From positions 1-11,948 of the forward strand of contig DQGF01000600.1 in NCBI GenBank assembly GCA_003525045.1: a DNA stretch of 11,948 bases, in the 5' to 3' direction. The notes beneath the pieces were generated by a model. The model saw nothing but the letters and a program-made list of their open reading frames with translations. It did no database searches and was not told the DNA's origin. The position numbers were made by a program, and so were the translations under genes. Positions 1-8,401 of the stretch are shown piece after piece (positions within the stretch are counted from its first letter, which is position 1; each line of letters starts with the position of its first letter). The DNA is from Pseudomonas sp. (lineage in GTDB: Bacteria; Pseudomonadota; Gammaproteobacteria; Pseudomonadales; Pseudomonadaceae).

Positions 1-788
1 ATCTTGGCCGTGCTCGGGGGGTATTGGGAAATACTCACGCCATAAGACTTACTGTTGGCGTAACCGAAACTGGCGATCTTGCTATTGGCGATGTAGGTCT
101 GGGTGCCGCCCCAGGACAGCAGGAACGGCCGGAATTCCTTCGGCGACTTGAAGGTCGCCGGGCCGTTTTCCTTCTCGCGCCAGCCGGTGATTTTGGTATC
201 ACGCACAAACAGCTGGCCGTCGTTGACCAGGAACGAACCGGCGTCCTGGGACAGGCGCAACTCCTGGGTCTGCTTGTCGATTTCCAGGATGCCCTTGTTA
301 CCGACCACGATTGGCAACTTCGCCAGGAACACACCCGGCGAGGTTTCGCTGAAGTACTGCTTGGGCACCTTCTTCGCCAGGTCCTTGAGGTTCATGTAGC
401 CGTCGTCGATGAAAATCGCCTGCGGGATACCGTGCTGACGCACCACCCACTCGGCCATCTTGTTGTCACCGCCGATGAAGTCCTTCAACGCGGTTTCCTG
501 CATCATCCGACGCACGCTGATTTTGCCGGCCTTGGTGCGCACGATTTTCGCGGCGATGGCTTCGGCGGTGTAGCCGGAAGTGTCCGGCAGTTTCGGTTTC
601 TCCAGCTCCAGCGGCGCGGTCGGCGCGCTGGCGACGGTGTAGGTCTTGGCCTGTTGCAGTTCCTTGGCCACGGTGGCCGGCTTCCCTTGTTGAGGGGCTG
701 CCGGTTCCACACTGGCGAAGACCGCCGAGCTGACCAGCAGCATCGCGCCGGCCAGCAAGGTGATCGAGCCTCTCTTCGGACTGTTCAT
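1..788 (-). CDS. algG: AlgG, poly(beta-D-mannuronate) C5-epimerase, N-terminal part (cut by left edge)
   Basis: The frame is open from ATG 786-788 to the left edge and gives 262 residues, about half of the usual length of roughly 540. A Sec signal peptide is clear: basic start MNSPKRG, hydrophobic core, and AVFA-S with likely cleavage after residue 25, so the protein is periplasmic. The stretch with WGGTQTYIANSK followed by SKSYGVSISQY (about residues 222-256) is characteristic of AlgG and begins the right-handed beta-helix. The catalytic DPHD region lies outside the window. AlgG converts D-mannuronate to L-guluronate in the polymer and is part of the periplasmic scaffold that protects nascent alginate. 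A good ribosome site (AAGGGAG, 797-803) sits 8 nt before the start, and the gap to algE is 26 bp, consistent with one transcript. No frameshift or internal stop was found. Confidence 0.96.
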   Translation of the reverse strand, partial: MNSPKRGSITLLAGAMLLVSSAVFASVEPAAPQQGKPATVAKELQQAKTYTVASAPTAPLELEKPKLPDTSGYTAEAIAAKIVRTKAGKISVRRMMQETALKDFIGGDNKMAEWVVRQHGIPQAIFIDDGYMNLKDLAKKVPKQYFSETSPGVFLAKLPIVVGNKGILEIDKQTQELRLSQDAGSFLVNDGQLFVRDTKITGWREKENGPATFKSPKEFRPFLLSWGGTQTYIANSKIASFGYANSKSYGVSISQYPPSTAK

Positions 789-814
789 GTGAGGAACTCC
801 CTTCGCGGTTCGCA

Positions 815-2302
815 TCAGAAGCGCCAGATCACGTCGACGAACGCACGGTGCATGTACGAGTCGACACCCTTGCCGTAGGCATCGCCGGGCTTGAACACAC
901 CGCCACGCAAACGCACCAGGGCCGAAGGCTCATCGATCGATTGACTCAAGGCCGCGGGCAGCAGGCCCTGCTTGAAGTACTTGGTGACGACCACGTCCAT
1001 TTCCTGACCGAGGTCCTTGTTGCCATCTTCCAGCGGCAGGGACGTGCTGGAGAGCACGGCGCCGGTCACGTCATCGGTGTCGTTCTGCACGGCGTTGATG
1101 CCGTTGCTGCCGACCGGCTTGTTGCCGTCGACGCGCCAGAATTTGTGGTAGATCACGCTGGCGTCGTATTCGTCGTTGAGCATCCACGAGCCGAACAAAG
1201 TAGCGCTCTGCATGTTGTTCATTTCGCCGCGGAAGGCCTCGCCGAAACGGTGCACCCGCGAGCGGGTACCGGTGTAGTTCGAGCGGTTGCTTTCCAGGCC
1301 GTTCTGTTCGTAATCGGCACTGGCACGGGCATAGGCCGCACCGACTTGCCACTGCGGATCGAGGCGCAGACGCACGCCGAGGTCGGTGGCCCAACCATCA
1401 ACATCGCCACTGGTTTTGGCTTGTGCCGGCGCGGTGCCGTCGGCGTTCAGCGGGTTGGACTTGTCGCGGTCGCCGCTCATGCCAGTAACGCTGCCCCAGT
1501 AATTGACGGTATTGGTGTTGCGCCAGTTATAGGCATCGCTGTCGGCGGTGAGGCCGATCCAGCTGATGTCGCCGTTCTCTTTCTTGTCCAGGGAATCGGC
1601 GGCCACACCCGGCTGCGCGTAGTCCAGCTTGCCGTCATCGTGAGTGTGATGACCGCGAATGCCGACCCAGTTGCCGGGGTTCCACTGATACGCCGCATCG
1701 GCGTAAGCGTGCAGGCGATCCTTGTCGTTGGGCGCGAGTTCGGTGAGGTCGGTGCGGTATTCGCTGAAGCGTTCGGCAACACCGACGTTGGCGCGCAACA
1801 GGGTGGTATCGAAGGTCCAGTTCAGGGCTTCGATGTTGGTGTCGCGCCATTGGCCGTCGTCATTGCGCAGGCGTTGACGACCGAGCTTGAGCATCTCGCC
1901 GGGGTAGGGCGTAAGACCGCTGTAGCCGACCCAGAACTCACGCATCGCCAAGTAGTTTTTCTTGGTCTTGCGGTCACCGTTGGCGGTGGCCTGGGTGCCG
2001 TCGCTGTCGGACTGTTGCAGGGTGTCGGTCTCGATGATGTCGGTCGACGTCACGGCCTGACCCATGGCGTAGGCGCTCCACGCGCCGCTCTCGCCATAGA
2101 CCCATGGACGCAGGTCAAGACCGAGGCCGTTGACGTCGCCGCCGCTCTGCGTACCGAGGTCAGCATCGTCTTCGGACTGGGCAGTGATTTTCACATCGAG
2201 ACCGTAGTTCTTGCTTTCGGTCAAAGCTGCCAGGGTCGGGCACGACCACAACAAGGCGAATGACAGGCCGATACCGGCCTTAACGAATGGATTCAACTTC
2301 AT
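815..2302 (-). CDS. algE: AlgE, outer-membrane alginate export porin
   Basis: This 495-residue protein is close to the roughly 490 of P. aeruginosa AlgE. The signal peptide ends TLA-A (cleavage near residue 25). The mature part shows family blocks LDLRPWVYG (62-70), [12 protein letters not shown] followed by TNIEALNW (141-162), RFSEYRTDL (178-186), a later [23 protein letters not shown] block, and [10 protein letters not shown]. It ends in WRF, the terminal aromatic needed for assembly of outer-membrane beta-barrels. AlgE is an 18-strand monomeric barrel with an arginine-rich pore that passes the polyanion out of the cell; the many conserved arginines fit this. The start ATG overlaps the algK stop as ATGA (2299-2302), with GAGGAA 5 nt upstream inside algK, so translation is probably coupled to algK. 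That suits two proteins that work together in the outer membrane. Confidence 0.97.
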   Translation of the reverse strand: MKLNPFVKAGIGLSFALLWSCPTLAALTESKNYGLDVKITAQSEDDADLGTQSGGDVNGLGLDLRPWVYGESGAWSAYAMGQAVTSTDIIETDTLQQSDSDGTQATANGDRKTKKNYLAMREFWVGYSGLTPYPGEMLKLGRQRLRNDDGQWRDTNIEALNWTFDTTLLRANVGVAERFSEYRTDLTELAPNDKDRLHAYADAAYQWNPGNWVGIRGHHTHDDGKLDYAQPGVAADSLDKKENGDISWIGLTADSDAYNWRNTNTVNYWGSVTGMSGDRDKSNPLNADGTAPAQAKTSGDVDGWATDLGVRLRLDPQWQVGAAYARASADYEQNGLESNRSNYTGTRSRVHRFGEAFRGEMNNMQSATLFGSWMLNDEYDASVIYHKFWRVDGNKPVGSNGINAVQNDTDDVTGAVLSSTSLPLEDGNKDLGQEMDVVVTKYFKQGLLPAALSQSIDEPSALVRLRGGVFKPGDAYGKGVDSYMHRAFVDVIWRF

Positions 2303-3807
2303 AGGGATTCCTCGCCGTCTTCTTCTTCCAGGGCATGCAGATCCAGCGTGTTCTGGCTCAAGGCACCACGAACGGCCTGTTCTTGTTTCAACAGGCGTTG
2401 GGCCTCGGCGAGCTGGGCAGGCGGCAATTGGGCTTCGAGTGTTTGCGCAAGCTCGGTGGCTTGCGGGGTGTTCTGGGCCTTGGCCAACTGGCTGAAGACA
2501 TAAGCGTTAAGCGGGTCGGGCTTGGTGCCCTTGCCTTGGGAGAACAATTGGGCGATGGCGAAGTCGGCGCTGTTCTGGCCGTTGCGCGCAGCGGTCAGCA
2601 AGTGATCCAGGGCTTTCTGCGAGTAAACCTTGCCCAGGTAGCCACGGCGGTAGATCTGGCCGAGGTAGTAATCGGCGGCCACTTCTCTGCCGACGGCTTT
2701 CTGGAAGTGTTCTTCGGCGACCTTGGCGTCGGCCGGGACCATTTTGCCTTCGTAGTAGAGCTTGCCCAGCAACAGTTCGGCGCGGGGCTGGTCGGCGGCG
2801 CGGCCGTTGTCCAGGTACTTCATCATGGTGTCGACATCGCCGAGTTCCGGGAAGTCGTAAAGCAATTGCGCCAGGCTGACCCAGGAAGCGGGGTAGCCGG
2901 GTGCGATGCCTTCAAGCAGTGACTGAGCGGTTTTCTCGTCGGTCGTGCCCAGGGTGGCATCGCCTAATACGCGAGCCACGCTGTCCACGCGCTGAGCGGA
3001 AACCGCACCGCGAGCCTGGGCAGCTTGCATCTGTTTGATCAGCTCGGCCTGTTGCTCAGGCGCAGCTTTTTTCTGATAGACCGTGGCCAGCTCGACGTAG
3101 CAGATGTCGGTGGTGTTCAACGCGGCCTTGCAGATGGTTTCCACTTCGTCCAGATGCTGGTCGTAAGTGCCTTGGGTGCGATACAGCAGCACTTGGGCCA
3201 GGCCCGCTTCCGGCTTGCCTTCGGCGCGCCACTGGCTGATCTGCTGCTGGGCGTTGACGTTGGGGAAGCTGTGGGGATATTGCAGGTACAGCATCGCCAA
3301 CGGAATCAGGGTGTTGCCTTCGCCATTGGCCGAGGCTTTTTTCAACAGGCCTTCGGCTTCCTGCTGTTCGGCTTCGGTGGAACCGGGTTTGGCCACCAGC
3401 AGACGACCCAGGCGCGCCTGAGCCCGCGGCGAGACGCTGGCCGCGGCACGGTAAGTCGCCTCGGCCTGTTTCATCTGCGCCGGGTCACGGCTGTCGACCT
3501 GGATATCGGCCAGGCCAACCTGGGCTTCGCTGTAGCCCAGGTCTGCCAGTTGCTTGTAGTTTTGCGCCGCCAGCGCGGTATCGCCGCGCTTGAGGGCTTC
3601 GTTGGCCAGACGCTGGTCGGGCAGGCCGGCGCAACCGGCCAGGCTCACAGCCAATGCAACGGCACACAGTGAGCCCATGTGGGAGCGGGCTTGCTCGCGG
3701 AGGCTGCGGCTCGGTGCATCAGACAAACCGAGTTGACCCCTTCGCGAGCAGGCTCGCTCCCACAGGGTTTGCGGTGTTGTGAGGATAGTTGGAGTCATCA
3801 CGGGCAT
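2299..3807 (-). CDS. algK: AlgK, outer-membrane TPR/Sel1 lipoprotein of the alginate secretion complex, with a REPIN-encoded N-terminal extension
   Basis: AlgK is a superhelical TPR-like lipoprotein that helps place AlgE in the outer membrane and links it to the periplasmic complex. A lipobox LAGC has the lipidated cysteine at residue 59; the next residues AG do not signal inner-membrane retention. Helical repeats follow, for example [28 protein letters not shown] and [20 protein letters not shown]. The product is 502 residues against about 475 in P. aeruginosa. Codons 15-44 are an 87-bp REPIN (3678-3764), exactly 29 codons, which accounts for the extra length. The start is uncertain. M1 (3807) has AGAGGA only 1 nt away, whereas GTG at 3801 (7 nt) or M4 at 3798 (10 nt) are better spaced. 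M44, just before the hydrophobic core, has no ribosome site and no basic residue ahead of the core. The gap to alg44 is 9 bp. Confidence 0.95.
   Translation of the reverse strand: MPVMTPTILTTPQTLWERACSRRGQLGLSDAPSRSLREQARSHMGSLCAVALAVSLAGCAGLPDQRLANEALKRGDTALAAQNYKQLADLGYSEAQVGLADIQVDSRDPAQMKQAEATYRAAASVSPRAQARLGRLLVAKPGSTEAEQQEAEGLLKKASANGEGNTLIPLAMLYLQYPHSFPNVNAQQQISQWRAEGKPEAGLAQVLLYRTQGTYDQHLDEVETICKAALNTTDICYVELATVYQKKAAPEQQAELIKQMQAAQARGAVSAQRVDSVARVLGDATLGTTDEKTAQSLLEGIAPGYPASWVSLAQLLYDFPELGDVDTMMKYLDNGRAADQPRAELLLGKLYYEGKMVPADAKVAEEHFQKAVGREVAADYYLGQIYRRGYLGKVYSQKALDHLLTAARNGQNSADFAIAQLFSQGKGTKPDPLNAYVFSQLAKAQNTPQATELAQTLEAQLPPAQLAEAQRLLKQEQAVRGALSQNTLDLHALEEEDGEESL
3678..3764. repeat. 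REPIN (paired inverted REP elements) inside the algK coding sequence
   Basis: Two 26-nt arms, 3678-3703 and 3739-3764, face each other. The left arm begins TGTGGGAGCGGGCTTGCTCG, and 23 of 26 positions pair. The spacer is 35 nt. The core matches the REPIN at 9618-9707 and the REP family widespread between genes in fluorescent pseudomonads, which is mobilised by RAYT transposases. Here it lies wholly within algK, is read in frame, contains no stop on the algK strand, and adds an arginine-rich stretch just before the signal-peptide core. In the transcript it would fold into a strong hairpin close to the algK start. Confidence 0.93.
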
Positions 3808-3816
3808 GTCCTCTGT

Positions 3817-4986
3817 TTAAAGACCGGCGGCCATGGCTTTGTCGATCAGCCAGTTCAGGTTCGGACCACGGGTGCTGTTCACTTCAACCGGGCGACCGGC
3901 GAAAGCGCTGTCCAGTGGTTCGTCAGGCTTGATCTGCACGCGGATGTCGGACGACAGGTCGGCACTTTTCAGGCTGGTGCTGCTGACGATCTTGCCGCTG
4001 CGGGTTTTGTCTTCGCCGGCGATCTGGAAGCTGACGGTGCTGCCTGGCAGCACGTCGCCGAACTGGCGATAGGAGAAGCGCGCTTCAACGTTGGCTTCGC
4101 TGTTACGCGGCACCAGTTGGAAGATCACGTCGCCTTTGCTGGCGTACTGACCGTCGGCAACCAGTTGCTGCGCCACGGTGCAATCGCATGGCGAGGTCAG
4201 GGTGCCGGTCATCTGTTTGCCGAACAGTTCTTCAACCTTGGCCGGTTGCAATTGATCTTCGTCAAGATGGCCCTTGAGCACGTCGAGCATGCTGGTGCTG
4301 AAGGTCGCCAGTGGAGCGCCTTTGGCGGCAATGCCGTCGGGTTTGATCAGGCTCTGCACAGTACCGTCGCGCGGCATGGTGATGTTCATGCCCGCCACGC
4401 TGACCAGACCGGCCTGGGCGTGGCTGACGAAGTACATGCCGTACACCGACTTGAAGATGAAACCGAAGGCCGTCAGGCCGACGAGGAAAATCGCCAGGCT
4501 GAAGGTCACCGCACGCAGACGACCGAACGGAGTCATGCCGTGGCCGCCATCCTTGACCTTGCGCGCCTTGGTGAAGTTGTCGCGCTGCAGGGTCGCCAAC
4601 ACTTCACCCATGCTGACGATGTCGCCGGCCAGGTGAGAGGTGATCAGGTGGCGCAGGGTGGAGATGTCTTGCGGTTCCAGGTTCTGGAACTGGCAACCGG
4701 CACGCCCGGTCTGGCGATCGAAGGAGCGTACTTGCAGCTCCACGTCCATGGCCAGGCCGAGGTTATCGATGACAAATTGCAGGCGAGCCTTGTAGACCTC
4801 ACCGATCTTGAGTGGCAACTGACCGGCGTTGAAGGCCAGGCCGCCAGCGGAGAGGTCGATGACTCGAGCTTCTACCGGGGTCCGGTCAGGACCGAAGAAG
4901 CGCAGCTTGGCCGGGATTTTCACTCGGGCGTGTTGGCGCTGGGCTTCTGACTCATGCACTACGTTGGCGTTGACGGCGGTATTCAT
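3817..4986 (-). CDS. alg44: Alg44, PilZ-domain c-di-GMP receptor and co-polymerase for alginate
   Basis: The 389-residue protein has an N-terminal cytoplasmic PilZ domain with both parts of the c-di-GMP signature: R17-xxx-R21 and D44-L-S46-AGG. These residue numbers match those known to matter in P. aeruginosa Alg44. A single membrane helix lies at about 161-179. It is followed by a periplasmic domain of the HlyD/membrane-fusion type (about 190-389), including the block GTVQSLIKPDG and the Cys-containing SPCDCTV at 265-271. Alg44 partners with Alg8 in the inner membrane, and c-di-GMP binding switches polymerisation on. The start ATG at 4984-4986 has AGGA (4997-5000) 10 nt upstream. The gap to the alg8 stop is 35 bp and to algK 9 bp, so all are probably co-transcribed. 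No key residue is missing. Confidence 0.97.
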   Translation of the reverse strand: MNTAVNANVVHESEAQRQHARVKIPAKLRFFGPDRTPVEARVIDLSAGGLAFNAGQLPLKIGEVYKARLQFVIDNLGLAMDVELQVRSFDRQTGRAGCQFQNLEPQDISTLRHLITSHLAGDIVSMGEVLATLQRDNFTKARKVKDGGHGMTPFGRLRAVTFSLAIFLVGLTAFGFIFKSVYGMYFVSHAQAGLVSVAGMNITMPRDGTVQSLIKPDGIAAKGAPLATFSTSMLDVLKGHLDEDQLQPAKVEELFGKQMTGTLTSPCDCTVAQQLVADGQYASKGDVIFQLVPRNSEANVEARFSYRQFGDVLPGSTVSFQIAGEDKTRSGKIVSSTSLKSADLSSDIRVQIKPDEPLDSAFAGRPVEVNSTRGPNLNWLIDKAMAAGL

Positions 4987-5021
4987 ATGGACGATTTCCT
5001 AGTTAATTCAGGCGAGTTCGG

Positions 5022-6503
5022 TCAGACCATCATCAGCAGCACGGCAACAAAAATGCTGCCGGCGGAGAAGGTCATGGTCCGAGACGACCAGGTGTTGAAC
5101 CAACGTTGAAAGCTGGCGAGATCACGGGTCAATTTGGTGTCCTGGCGAGTCCAGGATTGTTGGTCGAGGCGGAAGAACACGTAGATCTTCACCAGCGCGC
5201 CGACGATCTGGTTGTAATACAGAATGATCGGGTAGGCCGGGCCGATTCGGTGACCGGAGCACGACAGCAGCAGGGTCAGGATCAGGCGGGTCAGGCCGAT
5301 CCACAGCAGGTACGCGAGGATGAACGCGCCGCCGTACTTGAAGCTGGCGATGATGGCTACGGTCAGGCCGAGCAGGGACGTCCACATCGACACACGTTGG
5401 TCAAACAGCACCACCGAGGTGAACAGACCGAGGCGTTTCATCCCCAGGCCCAGTGCGCGGGAGTTCTGGCGCAGGTTGTTGCCGTACCAGCGGAACATCA
5501 GTTTGCGGCTGGCCTTGATGAAGCTTTTTTCCGGCGGGTGTTCCACGGTGTGGATCGCCGCGTCGGGGACGTAGAAAGTGTCGTAGCCCAGGCGCATCAG
5601 GCTGAACCAGCTCGACTTGTCGTCACCGGTCAAAAACTTGAAGCGGCCCAGGCGCCAGTGTTGCAGCGAGTCGCTTTCCACGTCGGCGATGAAGTCCGGG
5701 TCGGTGACCACGGTGGCGCGGAATACCGACATCCGTCCGGTCATGGTCAGGACGCGCTTGGACAGGGCCATCGAGCACATGTTGATGTGGCGCTGGGCGA
5801 AGCGCAGTTTGTGCCACTCGGACATGACGTAGCCGCCGCGCACTTCGCAAAACTCGTTGGTGGTCAGGCCGCCGACATTGCCGAACAGCTGGAACCACGG
5901 CACGGTCTTGAGCACGACGCCTGGGGCGAGCACGGTGTCGCCATCGATCACTGCAACCACTGCGCGGTCGTCCGGCAGGTGGCGAGAGATGGCGCGGAAA
6001 CCGTAGGCCAGGCCGTCACGCTTGCCGGTGCCGGGAATACGCACGAAGTCGAGTTTGACGCGATCCGGCGGGTTCATCCGGGCCCAGAGGCTTTTCACCA
6101 GCAGCTCATCGGACATTTCGACGATGGAGCAAACCATGGTGGCCGGCAGGCCGCAGTCGATCGCTTCGCGGATCACCGAGCTGTACACCTGAGCGGTGGT
6201 CAGCGCGTCGATACGAAAACTGGTGACCATCAGGTACACGTGCGACGGGTCTGCCGCTTTGCCCAGCTTGCGCACTTTGCGCCGCAGGTGCGGGTAGACC
6301 ACGTACAGAAACAGCATGCCGCGCAGAAAGTGCGTGGCACCCATCGAGTAACGCCAGATCCCGATGAAACCGATCAGGAAGATAAAGTCCTTCGACTCGG
6401 AGTCGAACGTGGACGAAGGCAACGCCATGGCGATGCCCATTAATAAACTTAGGTAAAACAGCCAACCGGCGGCCTGAAGTAGGCCGTGCTTTAGCCTGTG
6501 CAT
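5022..6503 (-). CDS. alg8: Alg8, inner-membrane alginate polymerase (family 2 glycosyltransferase)
   Basis: Alg8 transfers mannuronate from GDP-mannuronate to the growing chain at the inner membrane. The frame opens at 6536, but I choose the ATG at 6501-6503: TAGGA (6512-6516) stands 8 nt upstream, and the resulting 493 residues match the usual 494. The extra 11 codons would be read from the repeat between algD and alg8. Visible features are an N-terminal membrane helix (about 13-29) and a second at about 39-70; the sugar-nucleotide motif D187-G-D189; LTGDDK with D294, D295, K296; the acceptor-side block [14 protein letters not shown] (237-250); and C-terminal membrane segments around 372-415 and 480-493. 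DxD and DDK sit one residue before their P. aeruginosa positions, as expected for a one-residue-shorter N terminus. Alg44 follows after 35 bp, and its PilZ domain controls this enzyme. Confidence 0.97.
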   Translation of the reverse strand: MHRLKHGLLQAAGWLFYLSLLMGIAMALPSSTFDSESKDFIFLIGFIGIWRYSMGATHFLRGMLFLYVVYPHLRRKVRKLGKAADPSHVYLMVTSFRIDALTTAQVYSSVIREAIDCGLPATMVCSIVEMSDELLVKSLWARMNPPDRVKLDFVRIPGTGKRDGLAYGFRAISRHLPDDRAVVAVIDGDTVLAPGVVLKTVPWFQLFGNVGGLTTNEFCEVRGGYVMSEWHKLRFAQRHINMCSMALSKRVLTMTGRMSVFRATVVTDPDFIADVESDSLQHWRLGRFKFLTGDDKSSWFSLMRLGYDTFYVPDAAIHTVEHPPEKSFIKASRKLMFRWYGNNLRQNSRALGLGMKRLGLFTSVVLFDQRVSMWTSLLGLTVAIIASFKYGGAFILAYLLWIGLTRLILTLLLSCSGHRIGPAYPIILYYNQIVGALVKIYVFFRLDQQSWTRQDTKLTRDLASFQRWFNTWSSRTMTFSAGSIFVAVLLMMV

Positions 6504-6525
6504 AATCGGAATCCTAAAGTCAGTT

Positions 6526-6591
6526 GCAAGCCCCAAGCTTCAAGCTCCAAGTGAGGAGCTTTAAACTTGCGGCTTGGAGCTTGGAGCTTGC
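6526..6591. repeat. Inverted array of heptamer-like repeats between algD and alg8
   Basis: Left arm 6526-6551 and right arm 6566-6591 (26 nt each) match at 22 positions when one is reverse-complemented, around a 14-nt loop. Each arm is itself made of near-copies of CAAGCTC/CAAGCTT in 7-nt steps (for example CAAGCTT, CAAGCTC; CTTGGAG, CTTGGAG). In the operon transcript the stem would begin 7 nt after the algD stop codon and end 22 nt before the alg8 start. There is no U-run after the stem, so it is not a classic terminator. It could stabilise the algD end of the message or reduce read-through into alg8. Confidence 0.8.
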
Positions 6592-6598
6592 GGCTGCT

Positions 6599-7915
6599 TT
6601 ACCAGCAGATGCCTTCGGTGCGACCGCTGACGCTGGTGGCTTGAGACATGAAACCGACCAGGTCGATCACTTGCTTGCCGTGTGGTGCCTGATGCGCCAG
6701 TGCACGGAATTTCTCGTCACGGTTGCCGAGGATGATCACGTCGCAGTTGTCGATCACGTTGTCGAAGTCGGCGTTGAGCAAGGACGAGACGTGAGGGATC
6801 TTCGACTCGATGTAATCCTTGTTCGCGCCGTGAACACGAGCGTATTCGACGTTGCTGTCGTAGATGCTCAGGTCGTAGCCCTTGCCGATCAGCATTTCCG
6901 CGAGGTCAACCAGCGGGCTTTCGCGCAGGTCATCGGTGCCGGCCTTGAAGCTCAGACCCAGCAGGGCGATTTTGCGTTTGCCATGGCTGGAGACGATGTC
7001 GAAGGCGTTCTGCACCTGGGACACGTTACTGCGCATCAGCGAGTTGAGCAGCGGTGCTTCCACGTCCAGAGAACCGGCGCGGTAGGTCAGGGCGCGAACG
7101 TCCTTGGGCAGGCAGGAGCCGCCGAACGCGAAACCAGGGCGCATGTAGTACTGGGACAGGTTCAGCGTCTTGTCCTGGCAAACCACTTCCATCACTTCAC
7201 GACCATCGACGCCGACAGCCTTGGCGATGTTGCCGATCTCGTTGGCGAAGGTCACCTTGGTGGCGTGCCATACGTTGCAGGTGTACTTGATCATCTCGGC
7301 GACAGCGATGTCCTTGCGGATGATCGGTGCGTCGAGCTCTTCGTACAGCGATTGCAGAACGTCGCCCGAAGCCTTGTCGAACTCGCCGATGACGGTCATC
7401 GGTGGCAGGTCGTAGTCGGCGATCGCGGTGCTTTCACGCAGGAACTCAGGGTTCACCGCGACACCGAAATCGACACCGGCTTTCTTGCCGGAGCAGTCTT
7501 CGAGGATCGGGATCACGACGTTGGCCACGGTACCCGGCAACACGGTGCTGCGAACCACGATGGTGTGGCGGGTGGTCTTGTCACGCAGGACAAAACCGAT
7601 CTCGCGGCACACGGCTTCGATGTAGTTCAGTTCCAGGTCGCCGTTTTTCTTGCTCGGCGTGCCGACGCAAATCATCGACAGGTCGGTATCGCGAATCGCT
7701 TCGGCGAAGTTGGTCGTGCCGCGCAGGCGGCCCGTCTCGATACCCTGTTGCAGAAGTTCGCCCAGACCCGGTTCAACGATCGGCGATTTGCCGGCATTGA
7801 TCATATCGATCTTGTCTTTGGCGACATCGACGCCAATGACGTCATGGCCCCGTGCAGACAGGCAACCGGCACATACTGCACCGACGTAACCCAAACCAAA
7901 TATGCTGATGCGCAT
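6599..7915 (-). CDS. algD: AlgD, GDP-mannose 6-dehydrogenase
   Basis: AlgD oxidises GDP-mannose to GDP-mannuronate with two NAD+, the committed and rate-limiting step that supplies the polymer's only donor. The 438-residue product (about 436 in P. aeruginosa) begins MRISIFGLGYVGAVCAG, the Rossmann NAD-binding loop G7-x-G9-xx-G12. Further family blocks are VGTPSKKNGDL (84-94), NPEFLRES (155-162), the central-helix segment EMIKYTCNVWHATKVTFANE (207-226) and FGGSCLPKD with catalytic Cys268. The C-terminal domain contains GLSFKAGTDDLRESPLV and the protein ends EGICW. The start has AGAGG (7924-7928) 8 nt upstream; the ATG at 7918-7920 is out of frame. As first gene of the operon it follows a long, AT-rich control region. 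It is separated from alg8 by 95 bp containing the heptamer hairpin. Confidence 0.98.
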   Translation of the reverse strand: MRISIFGLGYVGAVCAGCLSARGHDVIGVDVAKDKIDMINAGKSPIVEPGLGELLQQGIETGRLRGTTNFAEAIRDTDLSMICVGTPSKKNGDLELNYIEAVCREIGFVLRDKTTRHTIVVRSTVLPGTVANVVIPILEDCSGKKAGVDFGVAVNPEFLRESTAIADYDLPPMTVIGEFDKASGDVLQSLYEELDAPIIRKDIAVAEMIKYTCNVWHATKVTFANEIGNIAKAVGVDGREVMEVVCQDKTLNLSQYYMRPGFAFGGSCLPKDVRALTYRAGSLDVEAPLLNSLMRSNVSQVQNAFDIVSSHGKRKIALLGLSFKAGTDDLRESPLVDLAEMLIGKGYDLSIYDSNVEYARVHGANKDYIESKIPHVSSLLNADFDNVIDNCDVIILGNRDEKFRALAHQAPHGKQVIDLVGFMSQATSVSGRTEGICW

Positions 7916-8192
7916 CGCATTTACCTCTCAGTTAATCAAGTCTTTTTCACCCAGCCATAACAGGGCCTGGATTAATGGTGTTAAGCGGTCATAGTGCGCT
8001 CGCAAGTGCGCCTTACAGGCGCCACAATGCAGCGAGCAGGCATACTAAGTTCCGAGTGTCTAAATAAGTGCACTCAATATGCGCGCAACTAGGCCTTGTT
8101 ATTATGATTTGCCCTGTCATGCAGCCGAGCTTCTGTTCAGAAGTCATTGGTGCAAAGGTCTTGCGCGCTCAATGTCAGGCAATAAGCCTGTA

Positions 8193-8205
8193 AATCAAGC
8201 GGTTG
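8193..8205 (+). promoter_or_regulatory. Candidate IHF binding site
   Basis: AATCAAGCGGTTG matches the IHF consensus WATCAANNNNTTR at every defined position. IHF is known to bind around the algD promoter in P. aeruginosa and to help bring distant activators to it. The site is about 280 bp upstream of the algD start and one base from a perfect 16-bp palindrome. A 13-bp degenerate consensus can occur by chance, so this is a candidate only. Confidence 0.45.
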
Positions 8206-8206
8206 G

Positions 8207-8222
8207 GTGCTCAGCTGAGCAC
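8207..8222. promoter_or_regulatory. Perfect 16-bp palindrome, candidate operator
   Basis: GTGCTCAGCTGAGCAC is its own reverse complement with no spacer, the geometry of a site for a dimeric helix-turn-helix regulator. It lies one base from the IHF consensus and about 290 bp upstream of the algD start codon. If the upstream promoter at 8402-8428 is real, it would lie within the leader transcript and could instead form a hairpin. I do not recognise the bound protein. Confidence 0.4.
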
Positions 8223-8316
8223 GTTTATAGGGGCGCGGCCTTGGCCTGGTAGGGGATAGTATTGATGCGTTATCTCCTGTCCTTCATGTGTTGCCCAAAT
8301 CAGGGATTCTTCAGCA

Positions 8317-8336
8317 GAAGTTGATGTGACAACTTC
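8317..8336. repeat. Inverted repeat with 7-bp perfect arms in the algD upstream region
   Basis: GAAGTTG and CAACTTC flank ATGTGA. This could be an operator or, in a long algD leader, a small hairpin. No U-run follows on either strand, so it is not a terminator. No known site is recognised. Confidence 0.4.
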
Positions 8337-8401
8337 GCTGCGTGAATCACTTATCTGCGTAAGTTATCTCGTACATGCACCGTGAGAATCGTTACCGGTG
8401 G

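Noticed and set aside
848-2263. Long plus-strand open frame (471 codons) opposite algE
   Set aside because: GC-rich codon shadow of algE; the minus strand has signal peptide, family motifs and operon position. The similar long frames opposite alg8, algD, alg44 and algK are rejected for the same reason.
6504-6536. Eleven-codon N-terminal extension of Alg8
   Set aside because: It reads part of the heptamer repeat; the ATG at 6503 has an 8-nt spaced ribosome site and gives the usual length.
6526-6591. Hairpin between algD and alg8 as an intrinsic terminator
   Set aside because: No U-run follows, and alg8 must be transcribed from the algD promoter for alginate to be made.
8207-8222. Palindrome as a Vfr/CRP-type or LexA site
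   Set aside because: It lacks TGTGA-N6-TCACA and CTG-N10-CAG spacing, so no known regulator is assigned.
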